Assembly: GCA_964537965.1 (NCBI GenBank)
Contig: CAZIDB010000084.1
Location: forward strand, 1 to 18,556
Reading direction: 5' to 3'
From: SURF-24 sp964537965
Lineage (GTDB): Bacteria > Bacteroidota > Ignavibacteria > Ignavibacteriales > SURF-24
DNA length: 18,556 bases
Made by a program: the position numbers and the translations under genes. Shown in pieces: positions 7,058 through 15,998 of the stretch; the first letter of the stretch is position 1; each line of letters opens with the position of its first letter. The notes under the pieces were generated by a model, which saw only the letters and a program-made list of their open reading frames with translations, searched no databases and was not told the DNA's origin.

Positions 7058-10000
7058 TTAGAATCTATCTAGTATTTGCTGTTCTTGAATTACAGATAGC
7101 TTCAGGATTTTTGTACCAAGTTCACCCATATCGATATAAGCTATATACAAGCCGCTACCGACAGGTAAGCCATTTTCATTTGCAAGATCCCATCTCTGGA
7201 ATTGTGTTTCGCTATCTTTTCTAAGCACTTTAACCATCTCACCTGCAATGTTAAATATTCTAATTGTACTAACTTTTGGAAGATGGTTGAAAGTAACAAA
7301 TCTTTGGTACTTATTAATTTCTTCCGGATTAACTCCGTAATATGGATTTGGAAAAACATTTACCTTCTGTATATCATCTTTTGCAAGGGTTGAATTATAA
7401 GTGTTTGTTGGAGCAGTAAACTTATAAACATCTGCCAAGCCATTTGGTTTTGTAGAGGTAATTCTAAAGATTGTTCCTGTTTCAGGAAGATCTGCATTAT
7501 AAGGTCCCGGAGGAACTCCACCATTCCAATTAACAAGAACCATTCTAGCCATTACATACAAGTTTTCTCTGGAGCCATCATAAGTTTTGTTTATCATTTC
7601 AGTTTCAGCAGCCAAATATCCTGCTTCACCTGGAGAATTATCATCAGGGCCAAACCAGTAAAACCAATCCGTCTCAGGATCATTATCACCACCTGAAACT
7701 GAATGATCATTTTCAGTTAAATTAAATGTAGAATCACCATTATCACTTATCCAGGGAACTAATCTATAATCATCAGATGGATCGTTTGGTGTAGCAATGC
7801 CAATATTCCATAATTCAAACGGGACTTTAAAAGTCTGTCCTGTATTAAATGCTTCATAAGCCCAGCTGCCTCTTTCAGTAAATCTCATTTCAAAATCGTA
7901 TGGAATTATACTCGGCCAAAGTTCTCCTGCACGAGTTGTTCTATCCAGGAATGATGCATAATCTCCTCTTGTTCCACCACCGCTAGAACCACCGTTATCA
8001 CCAGTACTGATCAACCACATGGATCCATTTGTTTGTTGTGTAGCTGTTGGACGTAATGAAGGGAAACCACCCCATTCAGCAGCAGCACCTTGTGAAGGAT
8101 TAAGTACACCACTTGCATTTGCAACAACTTCAAAGTTTTTAAAATCATTGCTTGGACCAAGAACCTTTACCTGCAAACCGTCAACAATGTAATAATCTAA
8201 GTCGCCGGTTTGATTAGTTTGGTTCTTTAGTTTTATTTCACCGGTGTTAACATCCGTAAGATTCCAAACCGGTATACCGCCTGTTAAAGTATCGAATGAA
8301 ACCTTGTATTCATGTCCGGTTAATTTTGCCGGATCATGAATCAACACAACCACATTTCCGTCCGATAATGAACCTGAAGAAGTATGAACGATACCATGCA
8401 GAGTATCTCCATAACTTGTTTCATACCTCATACCAGGATCATCTGAATGTGGAGTTACCGTTAGAATTATCAAAGGATTTTCCAATACTTTAGGAACAGC
8501 TAACGGATCTTCATTATAAGAATATGTAGTAACAGCAAAATAATAACGGGTACCGTTTCTTAGTGCCCTGTTATTTAAATAATCCTGTTCAATTTCAATT
8601 GATCTCTGAACACCTGCATCAGTACCAAAAGCAACCGGAACTAATTCATCTTTACCGGTTCTTACATCATATTGATAATCATAGAGTACTTTTAAATCAT
8701 CAATCTTATCATAAACTGCAACCAACTCACCTTCACTTTTTGCTGCAGAAGCTGAAGGCAACTGATATACATTATATCCCTGGAATTTATAACCACGTTC
8801 ACTATAACTTTCACTTAAACCTGCAGTAGTAGGGTCACCCCAATTCAGAATTATTTTCTCATCCATCTCGGTAGCAGTTACAATAGGAGATTTTGCTCCA
8901 CCAGGAATCTTGAAAAAATTGTTATAAGCATCCTGTGCGACTTTATCATAGTTCTTTAGTAAATCAACAGAACCTATATTATCAGTTCCAATTGCAGCAA
9001 TTTGTGCCACAACAACTTCCTGTGTATCACCTGGAGCCATTGTAAACGGACCAGAAGAGCAACCAATTCTTCTATCACCAGCGTTAAGAATTTGTCCATC
9101 CAACCAACCGGTTCCGGTAACCGGATCACCAGAGCATGCGTAAGGTGTTGGTATTGCACCCTGTGATTCCGGTGTTCTAAATATTTCTCCAGATTTTCCA
9201 ATCCTGCCCTGGAAGAAGTTATAGAACTGTAATGTACCTTCATAAGATACTGTTGTAGGATCAACGACTGAAGGATCACCCTTGGCAAAATAATAGAAAG
9301 CAGTCATTGGCAAATTTTTCTTATCATATAAATATGTACCTTTAAATATTGCAGTATCACCGGGTGAACTAACTACTGGCCCCTGGAAAAAGTCGAAACC
9401 AGCAGCAGGAGGTACAGTCTCTTGGTATGTTGCATCATAAGCTGTTGCATTGTAAACATAACCTAAACTTAATAAAGTATCACAACCTGCATAGTCATCA
9501 TCCGCAAAACCATTATCCGGATCAGACCACATCGAAACATACATATCTGTAAACGAATCAGTTCCTTTATTAATAATTAAATATTTTCTGAATAACATAT
9601 TACCAAGAGGACCAGCCTGCGAATATGCCCAGATAGTAGTCTGTTGCTCTATTCCCATAGGTTGAGAGCCATAGAGATTCATGGTTAAATCCTGATTAAG
9701 ATCGTTGCAAACGAACCAAATAGTCTGGTTTGCTCCCGGAACGCCGGGAATATCAACGTTTGGATCATATACTCCGTTACCATCAACATCATTAAATGGA
9801 GCACCATCTGTGGCAGGCCATTCATTCCAGTCGGTTTCATATTGATCATATACATCTTGTTCGGAGAAACCAAGATCTCTGGCATCACCAGCAAGACTTG
9901 CAGTTTTGTAATCTGCTCTTACTCTATATATTCTATTCTTACCAAGATTCGGATCTTCAGCAACTCCGGGTGAAAGTATTTTGCCACCCTGTAATCCTGC

Positions 10001-10312
10001 GCTATAAGCTGATCCTCCAACTTTAACATCTCCGCCATTGATTCTTGCGCCCCAAAGAAAACCAGATTCGAAGAAACATTTTTTACCACTGCTTTTGGGG
10101 TATTCAAATCCGGATTGACTTAAATTGTTAAGATCAGAATCGCCGTTATTTCTGAAAAATGTGGAAATATTATTTATGTTCAACTTGGTCCAGTTGGGTA
10201 AACCATTTGTCTTACTAAGTTTCTTACCTTCTTTCATATGACCAAACAACAAGCAGGGTAAGAACAAAATAATTGCCGCTGTAAAAGCTATTGTTTTTAT
10301 TTTTAATGTCAT
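7058..10312 (-). CDS. Large secreted multidomain protein with T9SS C-terminal signal
   Basis: 1084 residues, exported by Sec and then by the type IX system; specific function unknown. Signal peptide 1-24 (cleavage likely after LLFG). An N-terminal module (about 65-465) resembles a conserved region I recall from many FCB surface proteins, with Asp-rich sites that look calcium-binding: DVDGNGVYDP (175-184) and DDDYAGCD (271-278). A fibronectin-III-like region follows (about 471-620), beginning at the Pro/Thr-rich PIVTATEMDEKIILNW and including RGYKFQGYNVYQ. A middle region (about 640-975), rich in Gly, Asn, Thr and aromatic residues, was not recognised. The C-terminal domain (983-1084) is a T9SS sorting signal: VFPNPYYG (986-993), IRIFNIAGEMVKVL (1017-1030), and a closing LPVGSGLYIAYI before ILKLSVIQ. 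Shine-Dalgarno AAAGGAG precedes the ATG. It lies 36 bases after the TonB receptor gene. No protease or glycosidase catalytic motif was recognised. Confidence 0.88.
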   Translation of the reverse strand: MTLKIKTIAFTAAIILFLPCLLFGHMKEGKKLSKTNGLPNWTKLNINNISTFFRNNGDSDLNNLSQSGFEYPKSSGKKCFFESGFLWGARINGGDVKVGGSAYSAGLQGGKILSPGVAEDPNLGKNRIYRVRADYKTASLAGDARDLGFSEQDVYDQYETDWNEWPATDGAPFNDVDGNGVYDPNVDIPGVPGANQTIWFVCNDLNQDLTMNLYGSQPMGIEQQTTIWAYSQAGPLGNMLFRKYLIINKGTDSFTDMYVSMWSDPDNGFADDDYAGCDTLLSLGYVYNATAYDATYQETVPPAAGFDFFQGPVVSSPGDTAIFKGTYLYDKKNLPMTAFYYFAKGDPSVVDPTTVSYEGTLQFYNFFQGRIGKSGEIFRTPESQGAIPTPYACSGDPVTGTGWLDGQILNAGDRRIGCSSGPFTMAPGDTQEVVVAQIAAIGTDNIGSVDLLKNYDKVAQDAYNNFFKIPGGAKSPIVTATEMDEKIILNWGDPTTAGLSESYSERGYKFQGYNVYQLPSASAAKSEGELVAVYDKIDDLKVLYDYQYDVRTGKDELVPVAFGTDAGVQRSIEIEQDYLNNRALRNGTRYYFAVTTYSYNEDPLAVPKVLENPLIILTVTPHSDDPGMRYETSYGDTLHGIVHTSSGSLSDGNVVVLIHDPAKLTGHEYKVSFDTLTGGIPVWNLTDVNTGEIKLKNQTNQTGDLDYYIVDGLQVKVLGPSNDFKNFEVVANASGVLNPSQGAAAEWGGFPSLRPTATQQTNGSMWLISTGDNGGSSGGGTRGDYASFLDRTTRAGELWPSIIPYDFEMRFTERGSWAYEAFNTGQTFKVPFELWNIGIATPNDPSDDYRLVPWISDNGDSTFNLTENDHSVSGGDNDPETDWFYWFGPDDNSPGEAGYLAAETEMINKTYDGSRENLYVMARMVLVNWNGGVPPGPYNADLPETGTIFRITSTKPNGLADVYKFTAPTNTYNSTLAKDDIQKVNVFPNPYYGVNPEEINKYQRFVTFNHLPKVSTIRIFNIAGEMVKVLRKDSETQFQRWDLANENGLPVGSGLYIAYIDMGELGTKILKLSVIQEQQILDRF

Positions 10313-10348
10313 TTTATAAACTCCTTTTGATTTATCACAAGGGTAATA

Positions 10349-13303
10349 TTAGTATTCTAACTTAATACCAAAACGAATCTGTCGTGGTGCTCCGTAGAAG
10401 TAAGGAACAGTAGAAAGGAACGGAGCTGCCTGATATCTTTCATAATAATCAATATTAACTGCTCTATAAATTTCCGAGTACTTATCCCTGTTCACCAATT
10501 CTCCGCTTAAGTTCGGATTACTAATATAACCGTCATCAGTTGTAGTACCTGTTCTTAAGAAAACATTCTGAACATTTTTTGTGTCAAACAGATTTATAAC
10601 AAATACATAAACATTTACTTTCAACTGATCAAACAGGCTGAAGGTTTTGTCAATCCTTAAGTCAGTCTGGAATGTAGCCGGTGTTGTTGAAGAATTAAGC
10701 GCTTCAACTGGTTGCCGGCTTCTTGATTCACCTTCAAGATCAGCGCCGCCGATACCCATTGTGTAAGGATGTCCGCTTGTAAATGACATAAGTAATGAAA
10801 CTCCGGCTTCACTTAACCATTTAGGCCCGTCATCAATACCAAAATGATAATCTAAATTTAAATTTCCTCTGTAAGCATTATTGTATTCAAGAGGAGAGAT
10901 ATATTGTGGATTGAATACAGTTACACCGTCTAATGGGGCACCTACAATACCTCTGTTTGAATTCGGAAACGAACCTGTTCCCTGAGCATCCTGGAATGAT
11001 AAAGACGCATTTATTGCAATACGATTGGTTCTTCTTAAGTTGAATGAGAGTTCAATACCTTTTGTTGTTGCAAAGTCACCGTTTCTTAGAATATAATAAC
11101 TTTTGAACTGAGAATTTTTACTTACATCCTGAGCATCATAAATAACCTGGTCCTTTATATCTTTGTAATATCCGGTTATATCAAATGATGCATTGCTTCC
11201 AACCTGCTGTGTAAAACCAACTTCATATTGAGTAGTCCTGGTCGGTCTGACATCAAAACCTATTGGAGCACCAATCCACAGGCCACCTCTAAGCTGGCTG
11301 GATGTTGCTGCTAATCCCTGATAAATATCAGCTAATCTTGTTTGCTGAACAAATTTTCCGAACTGGGCATGGAAAATTGTTTGTTCAGTAACAGGAAACG
11401 AGATACCAATTCTTGGACTTACACCACTATAAGAATTTGATTTTTTCAAACCTGCTTCATCAATAAAACCGGAGTTGTAATCAACAGTTACATCGGGTAA
11501 CTCAGGATTAACAAAAACAAGGTTGTCAATATCTATGTAATCGAACCGAAGACCAAGATTAAGAATGATATCTTCCAGATCAATTTTATCCTGAACATAA
11601 GCAGAAGCAAATACCGGTTTCTTTGGAGCATAAATTCCACCACCATCGTACTCATTTCCTAAAACATCATAGCCATAATTATTTGGGCCGCGCTGTGTAA
11701 CAATTTCTTCAATAGTCCTGGTACCTCTGTTTGCAATTATACCGGCAAGAGAAAACACTGTTTCATTGCCAAACGAGTAATTTCTGATTTTAAATTGCTG
11801 GAATTCACCACCTAACTTTATAGAGTGAATATTATTTGGCATCCATGAAAATCCACCGGATACAGTAAAGCTTTCACGTCTTGCTTTCTGATATCCTGAC
11901 ATAACATCTCCATAACCATTGAAGGAGAAATTATAAATATCAATTCTGTCTGGTCTGGTGTATCTTGTAGCAAAATTTGTAAATCCATATTGTGCATTTA
12001 CAAGACTGTCACCATAATTCAGGAAATCATCTACTAAGTAAGGATCATAACGATGAAGTGTCTGCCGGAAATATCCGCCGGTAATTTCATAATACATTTT
12101 ATCATTAAGAACGTGTGTAATTTTTACACTTCCGGTTCCATTATTCTGGTCAAGACGTTCGGTTCTTCCAACATTTAACATATTTGCAAGGTTACCGGGA
12201 TTCCTGTGAGTATTGAAAGCAATATAGCCTTCGTTGTCAGAAAATGTTCCGGCGAACCTTACCTGAAATGGTTTCAGGTCCATTGTAAATGTACCGCTGT
12301 AAGTAAATGTTTGTGTAGGATTACCCTGTACTGCTCCGGCAGGATAAATAAAATTAAGCGAATCACCTGTTGTTTCATCGCCTATCATACCAATGTTAAC
12401 TCCCGGGTAAGGTTGCGGATTAGCATCTGTTTGATAGTTATAATTAAACAAACCAAAAAGTTTAAATCTCTCATCTACAACGGGACCGCTTAAAGTACCA
12501 GTGAATTCATTGTAGCCATACCAGTAAGTTCCTAACCTTTTCTTTCCATCGAATGCATTACTCTTACTGCTGAATGAAATATTATCCGTAGTATATTCAA
12601 CGGAAGCTCTGAAATCTTTTGTACCTGTTTTTAATTGCTGACGTATAATACCGGCATTTGCACCACCATATTCGGCAGTATAACCACCGGCCTGAACCTG
12701 AACTTCTTCTACTGCATCCTGAACAACTCTTACCGCGTTACCACCTGTAACAACATTACGGGCAGAAACACCTTCAAGGTAATAACCTACTTCATCTAAT
12801 CTGCCGCCACGGATAAATACCACGTTATCCTGAAGAACAACACCGGCATTTAACGCAAAAATGTTATTCATACCTCTTACAGGAAGAGATTCAATATCAT
12901 CAGCAGTTGTTACTCTAACTGCGTTAGTATTACTTTTATTTACTAATGGTTTTTGTGCTACTATTGTAACTTCAGAAGCAGTAATACCTTCCGAAGGTAG
13001 ATCGAAATTTAAATCTGTAGTTAAATCGGAATAAATTCTAACGTTTGAAATAGTAACAGTCTGATAACCAATGAAAGAAGCTTTTACTTCATAAGTTCCT
13101 GCTTCAAGGTTATTTATAACATAGTCTCCATTAATATCTGCCGCAGCACCAAACGATGTACCTACAACAATTACGTTTGCACCAACAAGCGGATTTCCGG
13201 TACCTTCTTCAAGAATCTTTCCCTTAATTCTGCCGGTGGTTGCCGGGTAAATTTGTGAGGCTAATAGAAACAGGAAAATGAAAAAAGTAAAGGTTCGTCT
13301 CAT
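10349..13303 (-). CDS. TonB-dependent outer-membrane receptor, CarboxypepD_reg type
   Basis: A 984-residue outer-membrane receptor that should move a ligand into the periplasm using TonB and proton-motive force. Signal peptide 1-21 (ending YPA). A carboxypeptidase-regulatory-like beta-sandwich spans about 24-103: GRIKGKILEEGTGNPLVGAN at its start and GDYVINNLEAGTYEVKASF within. A probable TonB box is EVTIVAQ (111-117). The plug domain is about 120-228, with FIRGGRLDEVGYYLEGV (163-179) and EYGGANAGIIRQQLKTG (211-227). The beta-barrel runs from about 230 to the C-terminus, ending QIRFGIKLEY. This is the SusC-like architecture, but no SusD gene is next to it; a T9SS cargo gene and a porin follow instead. 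It is first in the operon with a strong TAAGGAGAAG (13309-13318). The ligand cannot be read from sequence. Confidence 0.95.
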   Translation of the reverse strand: MRRTFTFFIFLFLLASQIYPATTGRIKGKILEEGTGNPLVGANVIVVGTSFGAAADINGDYVINNLEAGTYEVKASFIGYQTVTISNVRIYSDLTTDLNFDLPSEGITASEVTIVAQKPLVNKSNTNAVRVTTADDIESLPVRGMNNIFALNAGVVLQDNVVFIRGGRLDEVGYYLEGVSARNVVTGGNAVRVVQDAVEEVQVQAGGYTAEYGGANAGIIRQQLKTGTKDFRASVEYTTDNISFSSKSNAFDGKKRLGTYWYGYNEFTGTLSGPVVDERFKLFGLFNYNYQTDANPQPYPGVNIGMIGDETTGDSLNFIYPAGAVQGNPTQTFTYSGTFTMDLKPFQVRFAGTFSDNEGYIAFNTHRNPGNLANMLNVGRTERLDQNNGTGSVKITHVLNDKMYYEITGGYFRQTLHRYDPYLVDDFLNYGDSLVNAQYGFTNFATRYTRPDRIDIYNFSFNGYGDVMSGYQKARRESFTVSGGFSWMPNNIHSIKLGGEFQQFKIRNYSFGNETVFSLAGIIANRGTRTIEEIVTQRGPNNYGYDVLGNEYDGGGIYAPKKPVFASAYVQDKIDLEDIILNLGLRFDYIDIDNLVFVNPELPDVTVDYNSGFIDEAGLKKSNSYSGVSPRIGISFPVTEQTIFHAQFGKFVQQTRLADIYQGLAATSSQLRGGLWIGAPIGFDVRPTRTTQYEVGFTQQVGSNASFDITGYYKDIKDQVIYDAQDVSKNSQFKSYYILRNGDFATTKGIELSFNLRRTNRIAINASLSFQDAQGTGSFPNSNRGIVGAPLDGVTVFNPQYISPLEYNNAYRGNLNLDYHFGIDDGPKWLSEAGVSLLMSFTSGHPYTMGIGGADLEGESRSRQPVEALNSSTTPATFQTDLRIDKTFSLFDQLKVNVYVFVINLFDTKNVQNVFLRTGTTTDDGYISNPNLSGELVNRDKYSEIYRAVNIDYYERYQAAPFLSTVPYFYGAPRQIRFGIKLEY

Positions 13304-13556
13304 ACTTTCTTCTCCTTAATAATTTGGATGTATGTTGTTAATTATTACTGAAATCCAATTGGAAAATTTCTGAGACGAAATTATTGATAGGGCTCTGCTT
13401 ATTCTACTGCATTAATTGAGTGATTTTATAGTGATTATTCGAACTACACCTGATATTGCTACATAATCTGGTGGGACAACATCAAAAAGTTTCATCTACT
13501 TCATGTAGTTTTTAAAAAATATTTCGGAATTAAAATTATTTTTCAATGCATATTTT
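13304..13556. promoter_or_regulatory. Leader of the TonB receptor operon, with palindrome
   Basis: 253 gene-free bases upstream of the three-gene operon, which must carry its promoter. The most notable element is TCCAATTGGA (13354-13363), a perfect 10-bp palindrome, flanked by GAAAT (13350-13354) and ATTTC (13366-13370); it lies about 50 bases before the ATG and could be an operator. I see no clear -35/-10 pair and no Bacteroidetes-type TAnnTTTG element, and no riboswitch that I recognise. No T-run terminator follows the upstream DUF3788 gene. Confidence 0.35.
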
Positions 13557-13973
13557 TTAATAAAGTATTTTTATTTCCGTAAGCTTAATAATAATCTTTT
13601 CTTCAACTTTATTTCGAACTACTATTATTAGTCCTCTTCCCTCCGCATATTTTTTAGCAGCAAGAATTTCATTAATGTACTTCGAAGGTATATCGCTTTT
13701 AGTTATTGCATCAACCGCTCTATCACCGAATACAAAAGCAATTTTAAAGCAGTCTTCATAAACTGAGAAGAAGAACAGATTTCTTTTCTTATAAAATAAT
13801 TTTAATGTCCATCCTGTTTTCTTACCATAGTATTTCCACTCTTCTTTTAGATTTTCATATTTGGCATTAAGCGTTGTCTTAATTTCTTTCCAGTATTTAT
13901 AATTCATACCAAGAGCTTCTTTTAATCTCTCCTCATTAGGTTGAACTGACTTATCCATAAATAACTTCGCCAT
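13557..13973 (-). CDS. DUF3788 family protein
   Basis: A soluble 138-residue cytoplasmic protein that I place in the DUF3788 family, which has no established biochemical function. The family hallmarks are visible in order: an opening DKSVQPNEERLKEALG (8-23), the Trp-rich KEEWKYYGKKTGWTLKLFYKKR (43-64), a hydrophobic strand then FKIAFVFGDRAVDA (76-89), and near the end AKKYAEGRGLIIVV (106-119). Length is typical. Shine-Dalgarno GGAGAT lies 4 bases before the ATG at 13973. It follows the methyltransferase gene by 26 bases on the same strand and may be co-transcribed with it. No signal peptide, membrane segment or catalytic motif is visible. Confidence 0.82.
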   Translation of the reverse strand: MAKLFMDKSVQPNEERLKEALGMNYKYWKEIKTTLNAKYENLKEEWKYYGKKTGWTLKLFYKKRNLFFFSVYEDCFKIAFVFGDRAVDAITKSDIPSKYINEILAAKKYAEGRGLIIVVRNKVEEKIIIKLTEIKILY

Positions 13974-13999
13974 GCTATCTCCGATTATATCTAATAATT

Positions 14000-14773
14000 T
14001 TATCCGTTAATTTTCAGATGAACCATGTACTGAATATCAAGTGAATCCGACACTGCCGCCATTTGCATGTCCTTTTCACTAAGTCTTATTCCTTCAACCT
14101 GATATGTATAAAACGTACCAAGTAATTTTATTTTGCTGCTCCATGATGTTATTACATTTTTATCTTTCAATCCCCATTTAAAAAACGAATTTTCATCTAA
14201 GCCTGATTTCTGAATAATAATGTTTGCAACCTCCACACCTTTGGGTGAAGTTACATCAAAGAAAAGTTCGGCACCAGGAAATGAATCTACCAGCTTTAAT
14301 AAAAACTCTTTTATTTCTTCTTCGTTAAAATAGACAAACACACCGGTAGAAATAAAAAGAATCTTCTTTGGACGAGAAATTACATCAAACCATTTTATAT
14401 CAAGGAATGAGTTTGCAATAAATTTTCTGTTTGCAGTCTCGTATAAAAATTTTTTTCTCAGTTCAATTACATCCGGAAGATCAAGATCGTACCAAATAAC
14501 ATTTTGATTACTAATCCTTTCATAAGTCGTGTCTAGTCCGCAGCCAATGTTTACAATGATTCCGTTGGGATGCTTTGCGATGAATTCTTTTATTACCATG
14601 TCAAATCTTTTGCATCGTGCAACCCAGGAAACCTGGCTTATTTCTGGTACATTCTGCGTCATTATTGTAAAGTCAAAGTCTACACTCTCTAGAATTTTTA
14701 CTGCCGTATTATCAACGAGCATTGGATTAGTTTTACTTGTCTCAACCGCTCTTGCCCAAACCGGCATAAATAA
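14000..14773 (-). CDS. LCM-family SAM-dependent O-methyltransferase, N-terminus lost in gap
   Basis: 257 visible residues of a class I SAM methyltransferase of the leucine carboxyl methyltransferase (PPM1/Tcmp-like) family; bacterial members methylate carboxyl or hydroxyl groups of small molecules or polyketides, with the substrate unknown here. The visible part opens at LFMPVWARAVET, which in relatives lies some 20-30 residues after the start, so the first residues are in the N gap. Motifs: SQVSWVARCKRFDMVI, SAM loop IIVNIGCGLDTTYER (glycine-rich motif I), acidic WYDLDLPDVIELR (motif II), then ILFISTGVFVYFNEEEI, typical of the family. The C-terminus is complete. It precedes the DUF3788 gene by 26 bases. 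The apparent continuation into the frame on the other side of the N run is an artefact. Confidence 0.82.
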   Translation of the reverse strand, partial: LFMPVWARAVETSKTNPMLVDNTAVKILESVDFDFTIMTQNVPEISQVSWVARCKRFDMVIKEFIAKHPNGIIVNIGCGLDTTYERISNQNVIWYDLDLPDVIELRKKFLYETANRKFIANSFLDIKWFDVISRPKKILFISTGVFVYFNEEEIKEFLLKLVDSFPGAELFFDVTSPKGVEVANIIIQKSGLDENSFFKWGLKDKNVITSWSSKIKLLGTFYTYQVEGIRLSEKDMQMAAVSDSLDIQYMVHLKING

Positions 14774-14873
14774 NNNNNNNNNNNNNNNNNNNNNNNNNNN
14801 NNNNNNNNNNNNNNNNNNNNNNNNNNNNNNNNNNNNNNNNNNNNNNNNNNNNNNNNNNNNNNNNNNNNNNNNN
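14774..14873. other. Assembly gap: exactly 100 N
   Basis: A run of 100 undetermined bases, the usual placeholder for a scaffold gap of unknown size. It hides the last few codons of the membrane methyltransferase on the right and the first codons of the soluble methyltransferase on the left. The two frames happen to line up across it, which creates a false 488-residue fusion. Confidence 0.97.
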
Positions 14874-15433
14874 AAGATGAAAGGAATAAACATTTTGGTT
14901 CCTTTCATATATTCCCTGTAAGCTTCACCAAAGAATTCAATATTCTCATTCTCCTCAAACTTTGCAGTAAGAAATAAGAATAACAGAATCAATACTTCCA
15001 GCAATATTGTGAAGATTGATATATTCTTAAACATTGCTCCAAGTGATAAAAATAAAAGTGAACTGTACATTGGATGCCTGATGTATTTATAGACTCCATC
15101 TTTTACAAGGTTCGCAGTGTTTTCAAATTTAAAATTAGCAGACTCACGTTTTCTGCTTTTTGAGCCACCGATTTTTGTAAGGAAATAAAAACTGGCAGCA
15201 ACATAGTAGATGGATACTATTAGCAGGAACCAGGAAATAATCTGATGAGCTGACAATGGTTGTTTAAACCAAAATGGCAGGTTTAAAAGAATAAGAATAA
15301 ATGTGAATTCAAAAACAAAGAACCTGTAAAAACCATGAACTCTTTGGTTACTTAATGATTTTTTAGATATGATTAATAGGAATGCTGTTCCCAAAATAAA
15401 AACAATCAATTGGATTATCCGAAAAGTTTCCAT
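14874..15433 (-). CDS. ICMT/PEMT-type membrane methyltransferase, C-terminus lost in gap
   Basis: 186 visible residues of an integral membrane methyltransferase of the isoprenylcysteine carboxyl methyltransferase/phospholipid methyltransferase superfamily. Bacterial members act on lipids or unknown substrates. Seen: membrane helices near 5-24, 38-55, 65-86 and a long hydrophobic pair at about 124-157; the SAM-binding signature KDGVYKYIRHPMYSSLLF (111-128), with the conserved RHPMY; and the C-terminal KFEENENIEFFGEAYREYMK (158-177), whose Glu and G-x-A-Y-x-x-Y pattern is diagnostic. Only a few residues after MFIPFI are missing. I start at the ATG at 15433. The frame is open to a TTG at 15466, but that has no ribosome site and would add a polar stretch before the first helix. 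Confidence 0.85.
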
Positions 15434-15551
15434 AGTAAAACCACATTTATTTAACAAGGTGAACAATAAGAATTTTCACATCACCTGACAATAAAGCACC
15501 AAAAACTAAACTGCTATTCTAAAATTTCATCAACAAAATTTCTGCAGATAA

Positions 15552-15998
15552 CTATTTCTCAAGTTCATTCAGAAAATCAGAAATTGCTTTATTGTTTTCT
15601 TCGGGATTATCATTCATTGTTTCATGAGCAGAATTTTTTATCACAACAAATTTTGAATCGGTAATAAGGCTATGGTAATATTTAACCGTCTCAGGTGTAG
15701 CTTCATCAAACTCACCGCACATTAAGAGTATTGGAATTTTAATTTCGCCTAAACGGTTTGTACGATCAAAATCTTTTAACACTCCGGTAACGTTAAACTC
15801 ACTTGGTACTCCTGGTCCGCCGTGTAAAAGCAGCAACGGAGTTTTATCACCATTTCCATCAATACGATACCAGACTTTTCCACCGGCAACATTTATAAAA
15901 CCTTCTTTGGATTTTATCTTATCTTCAGGGTAGTACAGATTATTCATAACAAAGACCAAAAGGATAATTAAATGAAAACTAATTTTTATTGATTGCAT
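15552..15998 (-). pseudogene. Proline iminopeptidase-like hydrolase with core deleted in frame
   Basis: A 148-residue remnant of an alpha/beta hydrolase of the proline iminopeptidase-like group (full-length members about 290-340 aa). The N-terminal part has a signal peptide or membrane anchor (6-20), then GKVWYRIDGNG and LLLLHGGPGVPS (55-66), the oxyanion-hole segment. It then jumps directly to SEFNVTGVLKDFDRT (66-80), which in relatives lies after the lid domain, and continues through IPILLMCGEFDEATPE with the acid Asp98 to NSAHETMND with His125. The central 150 or so residues, with the nucleophile Ser (G-x-S-x-G), the strands around it and the lid, are absent, yet the frame is intact. The junction lies at about 15800-15806. 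Without the nucleophile it cannot be an active hydrolase. It may be a genuine recent deletion or an assembly collapse near the scaffold gap. Confidence 0.8.

Noticed and set aside
8563..8829. Plus-strand open frame of 88 codons, and others like it over 7000-13300
   Set aside because: Antisense shadows of the secreted protein and receptor genes; His/Gln/Leu-rich composition and no ribosome site or recognisable domain.
13494..13515. Small stem CTAC/GTAG followed by a T-run in the receptor operon leader
   Set aside because: A four-base stem is too weak, and no plus-strand transcript is expected there.
14000..15466. Single fused membrane/soluble methyltransferase gene
   Set aside because: The frame runs through 100 placeholder N; each side matches a separate family that is nearly complete on its own.
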